From assembly GCA_024688885.1 (NCBI GenBank), contig JAILDV010000008.1:1-46092 (forward strand): a stretch of 46,092 bases of DNA, given 5' to 3'. Shown here piece by piece: positions 30,762 through 38,939 of the stretch. The stretch comes from Bacteroidaceae bacterium. Lineage in GTDB: Bacteria; Bacteroidota; Bacteroidia; Bacteroidales; Bacteroidaceae. A model generated the notes under the pieces. It was not told where the DNA came from and searched no databases. It worked only from the letters and a program-made list of their open reading frames with translations. Position 1 is the first letter of the stretch; each line of letters begins with the position of its first letter. Made by a program: the position numbers and the translations under genes.

Positions 30762-32603
30762 ATGAAGACATTCAGATATATCATGTGTGTGGCGGCTTGC
30801 TTTTGTGCAGCCGCCACCATGGCTCAAAAGCTCAAGCAATCCACTATTTGCAATGCAGATGGCACAGTGACCTTCAAGTATGAGAACCCCAATGCCAAGG
30901 ATGTACAGGTGGATGTGCAGTTTGCTGGCAGAAACCCCATGACGAAAGGTGCGGATGGTGTGTGGACAGCCACACTTGGTCCTGCTGCTCCCGACATGTA
31001 CCCTTATTGCTTTGTGGTGGATGGCGTGAGTGTGATGGACCCGCTGTGTCCGCAGTATTTCCCCAATGAGGGCTTTAAGAACAGCCTCTTGGAGATCCCT
31101 GCCAAGTCGGGCTCTTTGGCTCATGACATCAAGAAGGTGCCTCATGGTTTGGTGGAGTATATTCACTACTATTCTAACAGCCTGAAAGGTGTGAACAATG
31201 CCATCGTGTATCTGCCTCCTAAGTACGATGCGGACAAGAACAAGAAGTATCCCGTGTTCTATCTGCTCAGCGGTACGACTGATACGGAAGAGGTGTACTA
31301 CAAGGTGGGACGTGTGAACTACATCCTCGATAACCTGATTGCTGAGGGAAAGGCTGAGGAAATGATTGTTGTGCTGCCTTATGGTAACCCAACCAAGTTG
31401 CTTCCTCCTGCTCCAGCACCAGCTGGCGGTTTTGGCGGCTTTGGCGGTATGGGTATGATGCGCGATGTGGTGGGTGATGACATCACTGGCGATTTGATGA
31501 ATTACGTGGAGAGCCATTATCGCACCATCAACGACAGAGACCATCGTGGTATTGGAGGCTTCTCTCGTGGTGGTAACCAAGGTCTGGGCATCGGTCTCCG
31601 TAACCTTGACAAGTTCTCTTATCTCTGCTCTTACAGTTCATTCACAGCAACTGAAATCCCAGGTGTGTATGATAATGCTGCCGACACCAACAGCAAGATT
31701 CATCTTTTCTGGTTGGGTGTGGGTACAGATGACTTCCTCTTCGGTAATGCCCGCGATTACATGGAGCACCTCGACAAGCACGGTATTCGCTCCGTGAAGG
31801 AATATACTCACGACAAGTATGGTCACACTTGGATGAATGCCAAATACTTCCTCGACAAGACCTTGCGTCTGCTCTTCAATCCTACTGCCTCAGAGGAGGC
31901 AATGAAGAACGGCAAGCCTGCTTTGGAGCGTACAGGTCAGGAACAGCAGTTCACAGGTGCAACAATGGCACGTCTGTTCCCCCGACAGGTCACCTCACCT
32001 GAGTATGCAGACGGAAAAGTTACCTTCCGCATCAATGCGCCTGAGGCAAAGAATGTGCAGATGGAGAGCGAGCTTCTCTCATCACCTGTAGCACTGACGA
32101 AGGGTGAAGATGGTGTTTGGAGTGTGACGCTGACCAACAATGTGGATGATGTCTATAAGTATTGTTTCGTTGTGGATGGCACGAAGGTGGCTGACCCCAC
32201 CAATATGTACCTCTCTCCTGATAAAGGTTTCAAATATAGCATTGCCTATGCACCCAGCAATCCATACGATGTTCAGAAACTGGGCAACATCAAATTCGGA
32301 AAGGTCACTTACGATTTGAACCAAAATGTGGCAAAGTATTTCCCACCAACTACAGACGAACCAAAGGTTCTCATCCAACTCATCCCTGGTAGTGACGACA
32401 CGATGGAGAGCTGGTTCAAGGTGGGAAGTGCCAACCTCATTGCAGACAAACTCCTCGTTGAGGGAAAGACCCTGCCTTGCATTTTGACCACTTCAACAGC
32501 CAAAGACTCCAAGATGAAGACTTACACGCTCAAGGCTTCCGATTACAAGAATTGGACAGAGCGTCGCAAGGCTTTGGAGAAACTCCTTTTGAGTTTGAAG
32601 TAA
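30762..32603 (+). CDS. Exported CE1-type esterase with a second, truncated module
   Basis: This 613-residue protein has a signal peptide (MKTFRYIMCVAACFCAAATMAQ), an E-set/CBM48-like domain and an esterase-D-type domain. The Ser is in GGFSRGGNQ (GxSxG), the likely His in KYGHTWMNA, and an Asp in GVGTDDFLF. Feruloyl or acetyl-xylan esterase is likely. From about residue 405 a second E-set domain repeats the first (YCFVVDGTKVADP versus YCFVVDGVSVMDP). After it, only the opening part of a second esterase domain remains (DDTMESWFKVGSANLIADKLL), without a catalytic Ser. It forms an operon with the GH3 gene. Confidence 0.85.
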   Translation: MKTFRYIMCVAACFCAAATMAQKLKQSTICNADGTVTFKYENPNAKDVQVDVQFAGRNPMTKGADGVWTATLGPAAPDMYPYCFVVDGVSVMDPLCPQYFPNEGFKNSLLEIPAKSGSLAHDIKKVPHGLVEYIHYYSNSLKGVNNAIVYLPPKYDADKNKKYPVFYLLSGTTDTEEVYYKVGRVNYILDNLIAEGKAEEMIVVLPYGNPTKLLPPAPAPAGGFGGFGGMGMMRDVVGDDITGDLMNYVESHYRTINDRDHRGIGGFSRGGNQGLGIGLRNLDKFSYLCSYSSFTATEIPGVYDNAADTNSKIHLFWLGVGTDDFLFGNARDYMEHLDKHGIRSVKEYTHDKYGHTWMNAKYFLDKTLRLLFNPTASEEAMKNGKPALERTGQEQQFTGATMARLFPRQVTSPEYADGKVTFRINAPEAKNVQMESELLSSPVALTKGEDGVWSVTLTNNVDDVYKYCFVVDGTKVADPTNMYLSPDKGFKYSIAYAPSNPYDVQKLGNIKFGKVTYDLNQNVAKYFPPTTDEPKVLIQLIPGSDDTMESWFKVGSANLIADKLLVEGKTLPCILTTSTAKDSKMKTYTLKASDYKNWTERRKALEKLLLSLK

Positions 32604-32623
32604 GTTTTAACGGCTTTTCTTTT

Positions 32624-32659
32624 AGCGCGTCTTAGTTGAGGTTAAGACGCGCTTTTTGT
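32624..32659. terminator. Terminator between esterase and lipoprotein genes
   Basis: Perfect 11-bp stem AGCGCGTCTTA/TAAGACGCGCT, flanked by TTTT on both sides. It can stop both convergent transcripts. Confidence 0.9.
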
Positions 32660-34765
32660 TTATTTATGGTTCTGTCTTTCTGCGTTCCTGCTCTTGATGG
32701 TCCTTTCCTTGTCAGGCTTCTGCTTGGTGATTTTCTGTGGCTTCTGTTTTGCCAAAGGCAGGGCTGTGGGATTCCATGTCTGGTTGATTTCCCATAGCGC
32801 CTTCAAGGTGAGGGCTTCAGGATAATAGTAAACGGGTTCGGGTTGGAGATGGGTGTCATAGTCGCCTGTATCCCAAACTCCGTTGCCGTTGAGGTCGCGG
32901 AAAAGACGGAGGTAGTAGGTGCCGGGGGTGATGAAGTAGAAGTCAGCATGTCCGTTCTGGACTTTGATGCTCTTGACCACCTTGTCGGCTCCTGACAGCA
33001 ATTGCACTATCGCATCATTCCAACTGCCCTGCAACGCCACAAAGAGGGTGGAGTAGGAGTCGAGGGAACGCATGCGGATGGTACGCTTGAGGGCTTCGCT
33101 GCGTTTGCCATAGATGTTAACGAAGGCAGCGGTGTCGATTTCCACTTGATAGGTGGAGTCGGCTTCCCATTCTGCATAGAGACGATAGGTCTTTATCTCA
33201 CCAGGAACCTGCCGGAAGAGGAACTTGGTGGGCAGGAAGAGGGTGTCCTCCTTGATGCTGAAGTGTATCTTGGAGAGATCGACGGTGTCAAGGGGCTCTT
33301 CAAAGATAAAGTCTATGTTCTTATCGGGATCCATGGACTGGATATTGCTCATCTTGTAGGACAGGAACTCCTCGGGCAATGGAGGTATCTCGATGTCGTC
33401 ATCGTCTTTCTTCTTCTCTCTCCTTTCCTGCTTGCTTTCCTCCTGTCCGTTCTCTTTCTCTGCTCGTTGGGCAGCACGGCGTTCAGCCTTCACTTGCTGC
33501 TTGTATTCTTTCGTCCATTCCTCCCATGCTTCCTGATATTCACGGGCGAGTTGCTGTTTGGTGACTTTTGATGTGAGCCTCAGTGTGTCAGTCGTGATGG
33601 AGAGGTTGCCAGTGGTGTCGGTCTCAAAGTAATCTATCTGCATCTGCAGCGTGTCAAGGTTGTAGATGAGGGAGTCCTTGATCCAATAGTTGATGGAGTC
33701 GTTGTGAGGGTTGGTGTCGATGATGAAGGCTCCATCGGCATTGAAGTTCAGTCCTGTGAGTCGGGGAAGGGTGTCGCTGCCTGCTGTGAAGTAGAGCGAG
33801 AACTGCTGCAGGATGGGGCGCTCACTCTTGAGCAAGTGGCGGTCTTGCAGAGCTGACTCAAAGGCTGTGAGGACGATGTCGTCAGGATAGTAGTGGGTGT
33901 AGGGTGTATAGACAATGGAGTCGTAGTGGATGCTGTCGTGCCAGACGGTGTCTGGGCGCACATCGGGACGACTGGAGGTGCTGAGAATGCGGTCGGAGAA
34001 GGCAATGGCTTCAGCGCGCTGGTCATAGACGTAGTTTTGGTTCATGTCCTTGAGGGCAAAGGCACGGTAATGACCTGGTGCAAGCCCCTTGACTACGAAA
34101 TGTCCACGGCTGTCGGTACGCGAAATGCGCTCGAAAGGCCTGGTGCGGAAGATGGAGTCGGGAAGCCCCTCTCTTATCCCCCCAAGGGGGGAAGAACTAT
34201 CCGCACGGTCGCCCTCCCCCTTGGGGGAGTCGGAGGGGGCTTGGGGAAGCTTGTAGAGTCCTACCAGCATGCCTTTGATGGGCTCGAGGTTTTCTGCATT
34301 CAGCACATGACCTGACACTTGGAAGGTGTCAACCTGCTCGCCTGTGGAGAAGGTGAAGGCATAGTCACCGTATGGATTGCCTTCATTGTTGTCGACGATG
34401 GCGTCGGCAAAGTCTATCGTGTAGGTCATGTCGGGCTTGAGGGTGTCAAGCAAGGTGACAGTGATGCGCCGCCCGTTGGCTTCAATCTCCGGTTGCTGAA
34501 TCTGTGGAGGGGAAATGACCACTTTTTCAGAGGCATTCTCAATCTTTACGATTTCATCAAACTCTATCGTCACACGCTTCACATTCGTCTCGTTGGCTGC
34601 ACCAAACTTGGGTGAGGTGCTCACCACCTTGGGAGGTGTCTCGTCGTAAGGACCGCCATCAGGAGATCCCATACGGGCACAGGCAAAGAAGCATGCGCAA
34701 AGAATCATGCACAATGCACATAAGAAGCTATGCAGACATTTATGGCTAATGGAAGTGAGCCGCAT
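32660..34765 (-). CDS. Lipoprotein with SbsA Ig-like domain
   Basis: This 701-residue protein has a hydrophobic start and lipobox FFAC (Cys29), so it is lipid-anchored. After PPKVVSTSPKFGAANETNVKRVTIEF comes an SbsA/Big_5 Ig-like domain (residues about 45-150), then a carboxypeptidase-regulatory-like domain (VSGHVLNAENLEPIKGMLVGLY). The middle has a charged coiled segment (ERRAAQRAEKENGQEESKQE). Residues about 178-205 (QAPSDSPKGEGD...SPLGGIREGLP) are encoded by a REP-like doublet in frame. The function is unknown. Confidence 0.8.
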   Translation of the reverse strand: MRLTSISHKCLHSFLCALCMILCACFFACARMGSPDGGPYDETPPKVVSTSPKFGAANETNVKRVTIEFDEIVKIENASEKVVISPPQIQQPEIEANGRRITVTLLDTLKPDMTYTIDFADAIVDNNEGNPYGDYAFTFSTGEQVDTFQVSGHVLNAENLEPIKGMLVGLYKLPQAPSDSPKGEGDRADSSSPLGGIREGLPDSIFRTRPFERISRTDSRGHFVVKGLAPGHYRAFALKDMNQNYVYDQRAEAIAFSDRILSTSSRPDVRPDTVWHDSIHYDSIVYTPYTHYYPDDIVLTAFESALQDRHLLKSERPILQQFSLYFTAGSDTLPRLTGLNFNADGAFIIDTNPHNDSINYWIKDSLIYNLDTLQMQIDYFETDTTGNLSITTDTLRLTSKVTKQQLAREYQEAWEEWTKEYKQQVKAERRAAQRAEKENGQEESKQERREKKKDDDDIEIPPLPEEFLSYKMSNIQSMDPDKNIDFIFEEPLDTVDLSKIHFSIKEDTLFLPTKFLFRQVPGEIKTYRLYAEWEADSTYQVEIDTAAFVNIYGKRSEALKRTIRMRSLDSYSTLFVALQGSWNDAIVQLLSGADKVVKSIKVQNGHADFYFITPGTYYLRLFRDLNGNGVWDTGDYDTHLQPEPVYYYPEALTLKALWEINQTWNPTALPLAKQKPQKITKQKPDKERTIKSRNAERQNHK
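34164..34242 (-). repeat. REP-like doublet inside the lipoprotein gene
   Basis: The inverted units AGCCCCTCTC...CCCCCCAAGGGGGG and CTCCCCCTTGGGGGAG...GGGGGCTT span 79 bp. The second unit is the exact complement of the stand-alone unit at 792-819 over its stem. It is read in frame as QAPSDSPKGE...SPLGG. Confidence 0.85.
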
Positions 34766-34810
34766 GACAACCTTTAGAGTTCAAAAAGTGGTTTATGGTG
34801 CAGTGTGAAG

Positions 34811-36337
34811 TTATGAGTTGAGCTGGATGAGCTCCTCAATGTACTGCCGAGAGTTGGAGAGACGAGGAATCTTGTGCTGACCACCGAGCTTTCCCTTGCC
34901 TTTGAGCCATTCGTCGAAAAGTCCAGGCTTGGCGACAATGATTTCGAGGGGCTGGAGTGTGATGTCCTTGTGGCGCTTCGCCTCGTAATCGGAGTTGATA
35001 GCTTGGAGCGAGCGGTCAAGGATGGCGGCAAATTCCTCGATGGAGGCAGGTGCTTTGGCGAAATCAATGATCCATTGGTGTCGGCACTTGGCATTGCTGT
35101 CCATGAAGATGGGTGCAGCTGTGTAGTCTTTCACCTGTGCTCCTGTTGCCACACAGGCTTGCAGGAGTCCTTTCTCGGCATTATCAACAATGAGTTCTTC
35201 ACCGAAGGCGTTGATGAAGTGCTTGGTGCGTCCGGTGATGGAGAACTTGTATGGGTCTTTCTGTGAGAACTTCACTGTGTCGCCGATGAGGTAACGCCAA
35301 AGTCCACAGTTGGTGCTGATGATCATGGCGTAGTTGACACCCAATTCCACATCCCACAAGGGCACAATCTTGCTCTCGTCGATGGGGAGGCCGCTGTCGT
35401 TGAGATTGTCCATCGGACAGAACTCATAGAAGACACCATAATCTATCATCAGAAGCATGTTGGGGTCGGAGAGGTCGTTCTGCAAGCCGAAGAAGCCTTC
35501 GCTGGCATTGTAAGTCTCCATATAGTGCATGTTGGGCAACCCGATGATGTTCTTGTATTGCTCACGGTAAGGGGTGAAAGCCACGCCACCATGGAAGAAC
35601 ACTTCAAGGTTAGGCCACACTTCGTCAAGACGGTCAACTCCCTTCAATTCCATCACACGGTTGAGCACACTGAGCATCCATGAAGGCACACCGCTGATGT
35701 TGGTGATGTTCATGTCCATCGCTGCTTGTGCAATCTTGTCACGCTTCTCCTCGAAGTCGCTCAAGAGAGCAATTTTCTTCTTGGGAACACGGATTACCTT
35801 AGCGGCATTTGGAATGTTCTCAATGAGGATAGCGCTCAAGTCACCCACTAAACTGTTGGGCGTGTTGAGGTTGGGAGAGTGGCTGCCACCAAGGATGAGG
35901 CTCTTTCCTGAGAAGAATTTGCTCTTGGGGTTGATGTGCAAGTAGCTGACAATACAATCAGTGCCGCCACGGTAATGGATGTTCTTGAGTCCCTCTCCAC
36001 TGACGGGGATGAACTTGCTTTTGTCGTTGGTGGTGCCTGAAGATTTTGCATACCAGCGCACTACACCTGGCCACAGGATGTCTGCTTTTCCCTCGCGCAT
36101 CTTCTGAATGTAACTCTTCAGTTCCTCATAGGTGTTTACGGGCACTTGCTGACAGAACTGCTCATAGGAGCTAATCTGGTCATATTGGTGCTTTTGACCC
36201 CATTCTGTCTTTCGACCTTGGCGGATGAGATGACGGAAAATCTTGAGTTGCAAATCTTTTGCGTGAGTGGCGTATTTCTCCAATTGTTTCTGCCTTCTGG
36301 AGAAATAAATCTTATTTAGAAATCCTGTTGTGTTCAT
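34811..36337 (-). CDS. GH3 (auxin-responsive promoter) family acyl-adenylate enzyme
   Basis: This 508-residue protein of the ANL-like GH3 family is named after plant Gretchen Hagen 3 and is unrelated to glycosidase family 3. Motifs are YAKSSGTTNDKSKFIPV (ATP loop), HYMETYNASEGFFGLQND, and GLWRYLIGDTVKF with ITGRTKHFINAFGEELIV. Family members adenylate and amidate carboxylic acids in plants. Bacterial substrates are unknown. The start is the ATG at 36337. The promoter TATCTTTG at 36359-36366 lies just past the rnc stop. Confidence 0.88.
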   Translation of the reverse strand: MNTTGFLNKIYFSRRQKQLEKYATHAKDLQLKIFRHLIRQGRKTEWGQKHQYDQISSYEQFCQQVPVNTYEELKSYIQKMREGKADILWPGVVRWYAKSSGTTNDKSKFIPVSGEGLKNIHYRGGTDCIVSYLHINPKSKFFSGKSLILGGSHSPNLNTPNSLVGDLSAILIENIPNAAKVIRVPKKKIALLSDFEEKRDKIAQAAMDMNITNISGVPSWMLSVLNRVMELKGVDRLDEVWPNLEVFFHGGVAFTPYREQYKNIIGLPNMHYMETYNASEGFFGLQNDLSDPNMLLMIDYGVFYEFCPMDNLNDSGLPIDESKIVPLWDVELGVNYAMIISTNCGLWRYLIGDTVKFSQKDPYKFSITGRTKHFINAFGEELIVDNAEKGLLQACVATGAQVKDYTAAPIFMDSNAKCRHQWIIDFAKAPASIEEFAAILDRSLQAINSDYEAKRHKDITLQPLEIIVAKPGLFDEWLKGKGKLGGQHKIPRLSNSRQYIEELIQLNS

Positions 36338-36358
36338 TGCAATGTATGATTTTAAGTG

Positions 36359-36366
36359 CAAAGATA
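36359..36366 (-). promoter_or_regulatory. -7 box of the GH3-family adenylate gene
   Basis: TATCTTTG on the minus strand, 22 bp before the ATG. No heptamers and no clear -33 box precede it, because the 3' end of rnc lies there. Confidence 0.55.
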
Positions 36367-36404
36367 CATATAAGTAGGGGAAAAACCAAATATATTTGGA
36401 TTTT

Positions 36405-37202
36405 TCACTTTTTCTCGCCACTTTTCACTTTTCCCCTTCTTCCTGCATTTTGTATCCCTGCCAGCAATTCTTTGTCGTGTTTAATGCGCTTGAGTGCCTG
36501 TTTAGCGGCGTTTTGGTCACTCTCCTTCTTGCTGTATCCGTCACCCGTACCACATGAGATGTTTTCTATCAGCACGTTCGAATGGAAAATGGGTACGTTC
36601 TTGTCGTCGCGTGCTTCTTTTTGCGTAAACTCAAACTTGTATCGATATTTTTGACACCATTCAATCAAGGCACTTTTGAAGTTCCTCTCCTGTTTTGCCA
36701 TGGCATCAATATTGATGTGCTTCTTGAATACCTGCTCTTCCATGAAACGGTAGCAGTACCGATAGCCACGGTCGAGATAGATGGCACCCACGAATGCCTC
36801 AAAGGCATTGCCGCTCATGAAACTATTGTGTCCGGTTGTGACGGCACCTGCATGACGGATGAGTTTGTCTAATCCCAAGTCTTGGGAGAGTTTGTTCAAC
36901 GAACTGCGACAGACAATGTTGCTGCGCAGAGTCGTCAGGAATCCTTCCTGCTTGTTGCCGTAATGTTTGTAGAGAATGTCGGCAACAATGGCTCCCAACA
37001 TCGCATCGCCCAAAAACTCAAGACGCTCATTATTAATGAAGTGGTGGTTCTGCTCTTGGTATGCCATGGATTTGTGCATCAGGGCTAAACGGTAGAGCCT
37101 GATGTTATGAGGGTAGAAGCCCAGGATGGACTTGAGGCGCAAAAAAGGCTTCTTCTCGCGAACGAAAAGAAGCCTTATTCTATCTATGTAATCCGCAATC
37201 AC
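36405..37202 (-). CDS. rnc: Ribonuclease III
   Basis: This double-strand RNA endonuclease processes rRNA precursors. At 265 residues it has the signature ERLEFLGDAMLGAIVADILY, the helper residues near FEAFVGAIYLDRG, and a dsRNA-binding domain (FKSALIEWCQKY, CGTGDGYSKKESDQNAAKQALKRI). The start is GTG at 37202. An in-frame TAG is two codons upstream and no ATG precedes the conserved text. A strong hairpin with a T run lies within codons 9-20, so transcript level from fabF may be attenuated. It lies 38 bp behind fabF. Confidence 0.92.
   Translation of the reverse strand: MIADYIDRIRLLFVREKKPFLRLKSILGFYPHNIRLYRLALMHKSMAYQEQNHHFINNERLEFLGDAMLGAIVADILYKHYGNKQEGFLTTLRSNIVCRSSLNKLSQDLGLDKLIRHAGAVTTGHNSFMSGNAFEAFVGAIYLDRGYRYCYRFMEEQVFKKHINIDAMAKQERNFKSALIEWCQKYRYKFEFTQKEARDDKNVPIFHSNVLIENISCGTGDGYSKKESDQNAAKQALKRIKHDKELLAGIQNAGRRGKVKSGEKK
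37141..37176 (-). terminator. Terminator-like hairpin within the rnc coding start
   Basis: Minus strand: 10-bp stem AAGGCTTCTT/AAGAAGCCTT with a 12-nt loop, then TTTT. The stem codes for part of rnc. It could end acpP-fabF transcripts, or be an RNase III autocleavage site. Confidence 0.6.
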
Positions 37203-37213
37203 TTGAACCTAAG

Positions 37214-37239
37214 GAAAAAGCGTTTGGGATAATCCCAAG
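37214..37239 (-). terminator. Small terminator-like hairpin after fabF
   Basis: TTGGGAT-t-ATCCCAA directly after the fabF stop (minus strand), followed by CTTTTT. The loop is very small. Confidence 0.4.
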
Positions 37240-37240
37240 A

Positions 37241-38503
37241 TTACTGATATTTCTTGAAGATGACACTTGCATTGTGACCACCGAAACCGAAGGTGTTGCT
37301 GAGGGCAATACGTACAGTACGCTGCTGAGCCTTGTTGAAGGTGAAATTGAGGTTGTAGTCAATTTCAGGGTCTTGATCATCGTCAGCGTGGTTGATTGTT
37401 GGAGGTACAATGTCATTCTTAACAGCAAGGATGCTGATCATCGCTTCAACAGCACCGGCAGCACCGAGGAGGTGACCTGTCATGGACTTGGTTGAGCTGA
37501 TGTTCAACTTATAGGCTGCGTCGCCAAACACTTCCTTGATGGCTTTTGCCTCGGAAATGTCACCTACATGCGTGGATGTGCCATGCACGTTGATGTAATC
37601 CACATCCTCTGGCTTAATGCCAGCGTCTTTGAGTGCGCGCTCCATAACGAGCTTTGCACCGAGACCTTCAGGGTGTGTGGCTGTGATGTGATAGGCATCG
37701 GCAGACATGCCAGCACCAATCATCTCAGCATAAATCTTGGCACCACGAGCCTTTGCGTGCTCCAGTTCCTCGAGAATCAGGATGCCAGCACCTTCACCCA
37801 TGACGAAACCGTCACGGCTTGCGCTGAAAGGACGGCTTGCCTTTTCTGGCTCTTCGTTGCGAGTGGAGAGTGCCTTCATGGCATTGAAACCACCTACGCC
37901 CGATGCGAAAATGGCAGCCTCTGCACCACCAGTCACCATAGCATTGGCTTTACCCAAGCGGATGAGGTTGAATGCGTCAGCAACAGCGTTGGAAGAAGAT
38001 GCGCATGCAGAAGTTGTTGTGTAGTTAGGTCCACGGAATCCATACTGAATGGAGATATGACCAGAGGCAATATCAGCAATCATCTTCGGAATGAAGAAAG
38101 GATTGAATTTAGGACCTAATTGAGGACCATTGATGGCATAGTTGCCAGCCTCTTCCTCGAAAGTCTTGATACCTCCGATACCTACACCGAGCACAACACC
38201 TATTTCGTTCTTGTCAACAGCTTCAAGATCCATGCCTGAATCTTCAATGGCCATCTTAGCTGCTGCAAGAGCATACTGAGTGTAAAGGTCCATCTTGCGT
38301 GCCTCCTTTCTGTCAATGTAGGCAGAGGAGTCAAAACCTTTCACTTCGCATGCGAACTGAGTCTTGAACTGTGAAGCGTCGAAATGAGTAATAGGACCAG
38401 CGCCGCTCTTGCCTGCCTTGAGGTTTTCCCAAGACTCCTCAGCTGTGTTGCCGAGTGGAGTCAGAGCGCCAAGACCTGTTACAACAACTCTTTTTAATTC
38501 CAT
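37241..38503 (-). CDS. fabF: 3-oxoacyl-ACP synthase II
   Basis: This enzyme condenses malonyl-ACP with acyl-ACP in fatty-acid elongation. At 420 residues it has the active Cys in TTTSACASSSNA and catalytic His in NVHGTSTHVGD and MTGHLLGAAG. The N-terminus MELKRVVVTGLGALTPLGN is typical. It starts 2 bp after acpP ends, as in many bacterial acpP-fabF-rnc clusters. Confidence 0.96.
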   Translation of the reverse strand: MELKRVVVTGLGALTPLGNTAEESWENLKAGKSGAGPITHFDASQFKTQFACEVKGFDSSAYIDRKEARKMDLYTQYALAAAKMAIEDSGMDLEAVDKNEIGVVLGVGIGGIKTFEEEAGNYAINGPQLGPKFNPFFIPKMIADIASGHISIQYGFRGPNYTTTSACASSSNAVADAFNLIRLGKANAMVTGGAEAAIFASGVGGFNAMKALSTRNEEPEKASRPFSASRDGFVMGEGAGILILEELEHAKARGAKIYAEMIGAGMSADAYHITATHPEGLGAKLVMERALKDAGIKPEDVDYINVHGTSTHVGDISEAKAIKEVFGDAAYKLNISSTKSMTGHLLGAAGAVEAMISILAVKNDIVPPTINHADDDQDPEIDYNLNFTFNKAQQRTVRIALSNTFGFGGHNASVIFKKYQ

Positions 38504-38505
38504 AA

Positions 38506-38742
38506 TTACTTAGCGTTCTGCTCGATGTAAGCAATAGCGTCGCCAACAGTAGCGATCTTTTCAGCCTGATCGTCAGGAATATTGATACCGAAAGCCTTCT
38601 CGAACTCCATGATGAGCTCTACAGTGTCAAGTGAGTCAGCACCGAGGTCGTTTGTGAAACTTGCTTCTGGCTTTACTTCTGCTTCGTCAACGTTGAGCTT
38701 TTCAACGATGATAGATTTTACTCTTGATTCAATTTCAGACAT
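38506..38742 (-). CDS. acpP: Acyl carrier protein
   Basis: This 78-residue acidic protein has the DSL phosphopantetheine site in [16 protein letters not shown]. It carries growing acyl chains for FabF. It is the first gene of acpP-fabF. The promoter TACCTTTG is at 38809-38816 with CAAA (TTTG) 21 nt upstream. Confidence 0.96.
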   Translation of the reverse strand: MSEIESRVKSIIVEKLNVDEAEVKPEASFTNDLGADSLDTVELIMEFEKAFGINIPDDQAEKIATVGDAIAYIEQNAK

Positions 38743-38808
38743 AATCTTAAATGTTTAAATGTTAATGATTATTTTCTATTTAGTCGCTTTTGTTTTCGTT
38801 TCGTGGTG

Positions 38809-38841
38809 CAAAGGTAGGAATAATTCTTTGATTTCTGCAAA
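38809..38841 (-). promoter_or_regulatory. acpP promoter
   Basis: Minus strand: -7 TACCTTTG (38809-38816), 21 nt, TTTG (38838-38841). An ordinary promoter without heptamers. Confidence 0.65.
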
Positions 38842-38851
38842 AATATTCCCA

Positions 38852-38899
38852 TAAAAAGCACATTTCTTGCACAATCAATATATTTTTGTGCAAGAAATG
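38852..38899 (-). terminator. typA terminator
   Basis: Minus strand: 12-bp stem CATTTCTTGCAC/GTGCAAGAAATG with a 15-nt loop, then TGCTTTTTA. It lies 41 bp after the typA stop. Confidence 0.8.
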
Positions 38900-38939
38900 C
38901 ACGAAAAGCACCTCTTTTTATCTCTCCGCTTTACAATTG

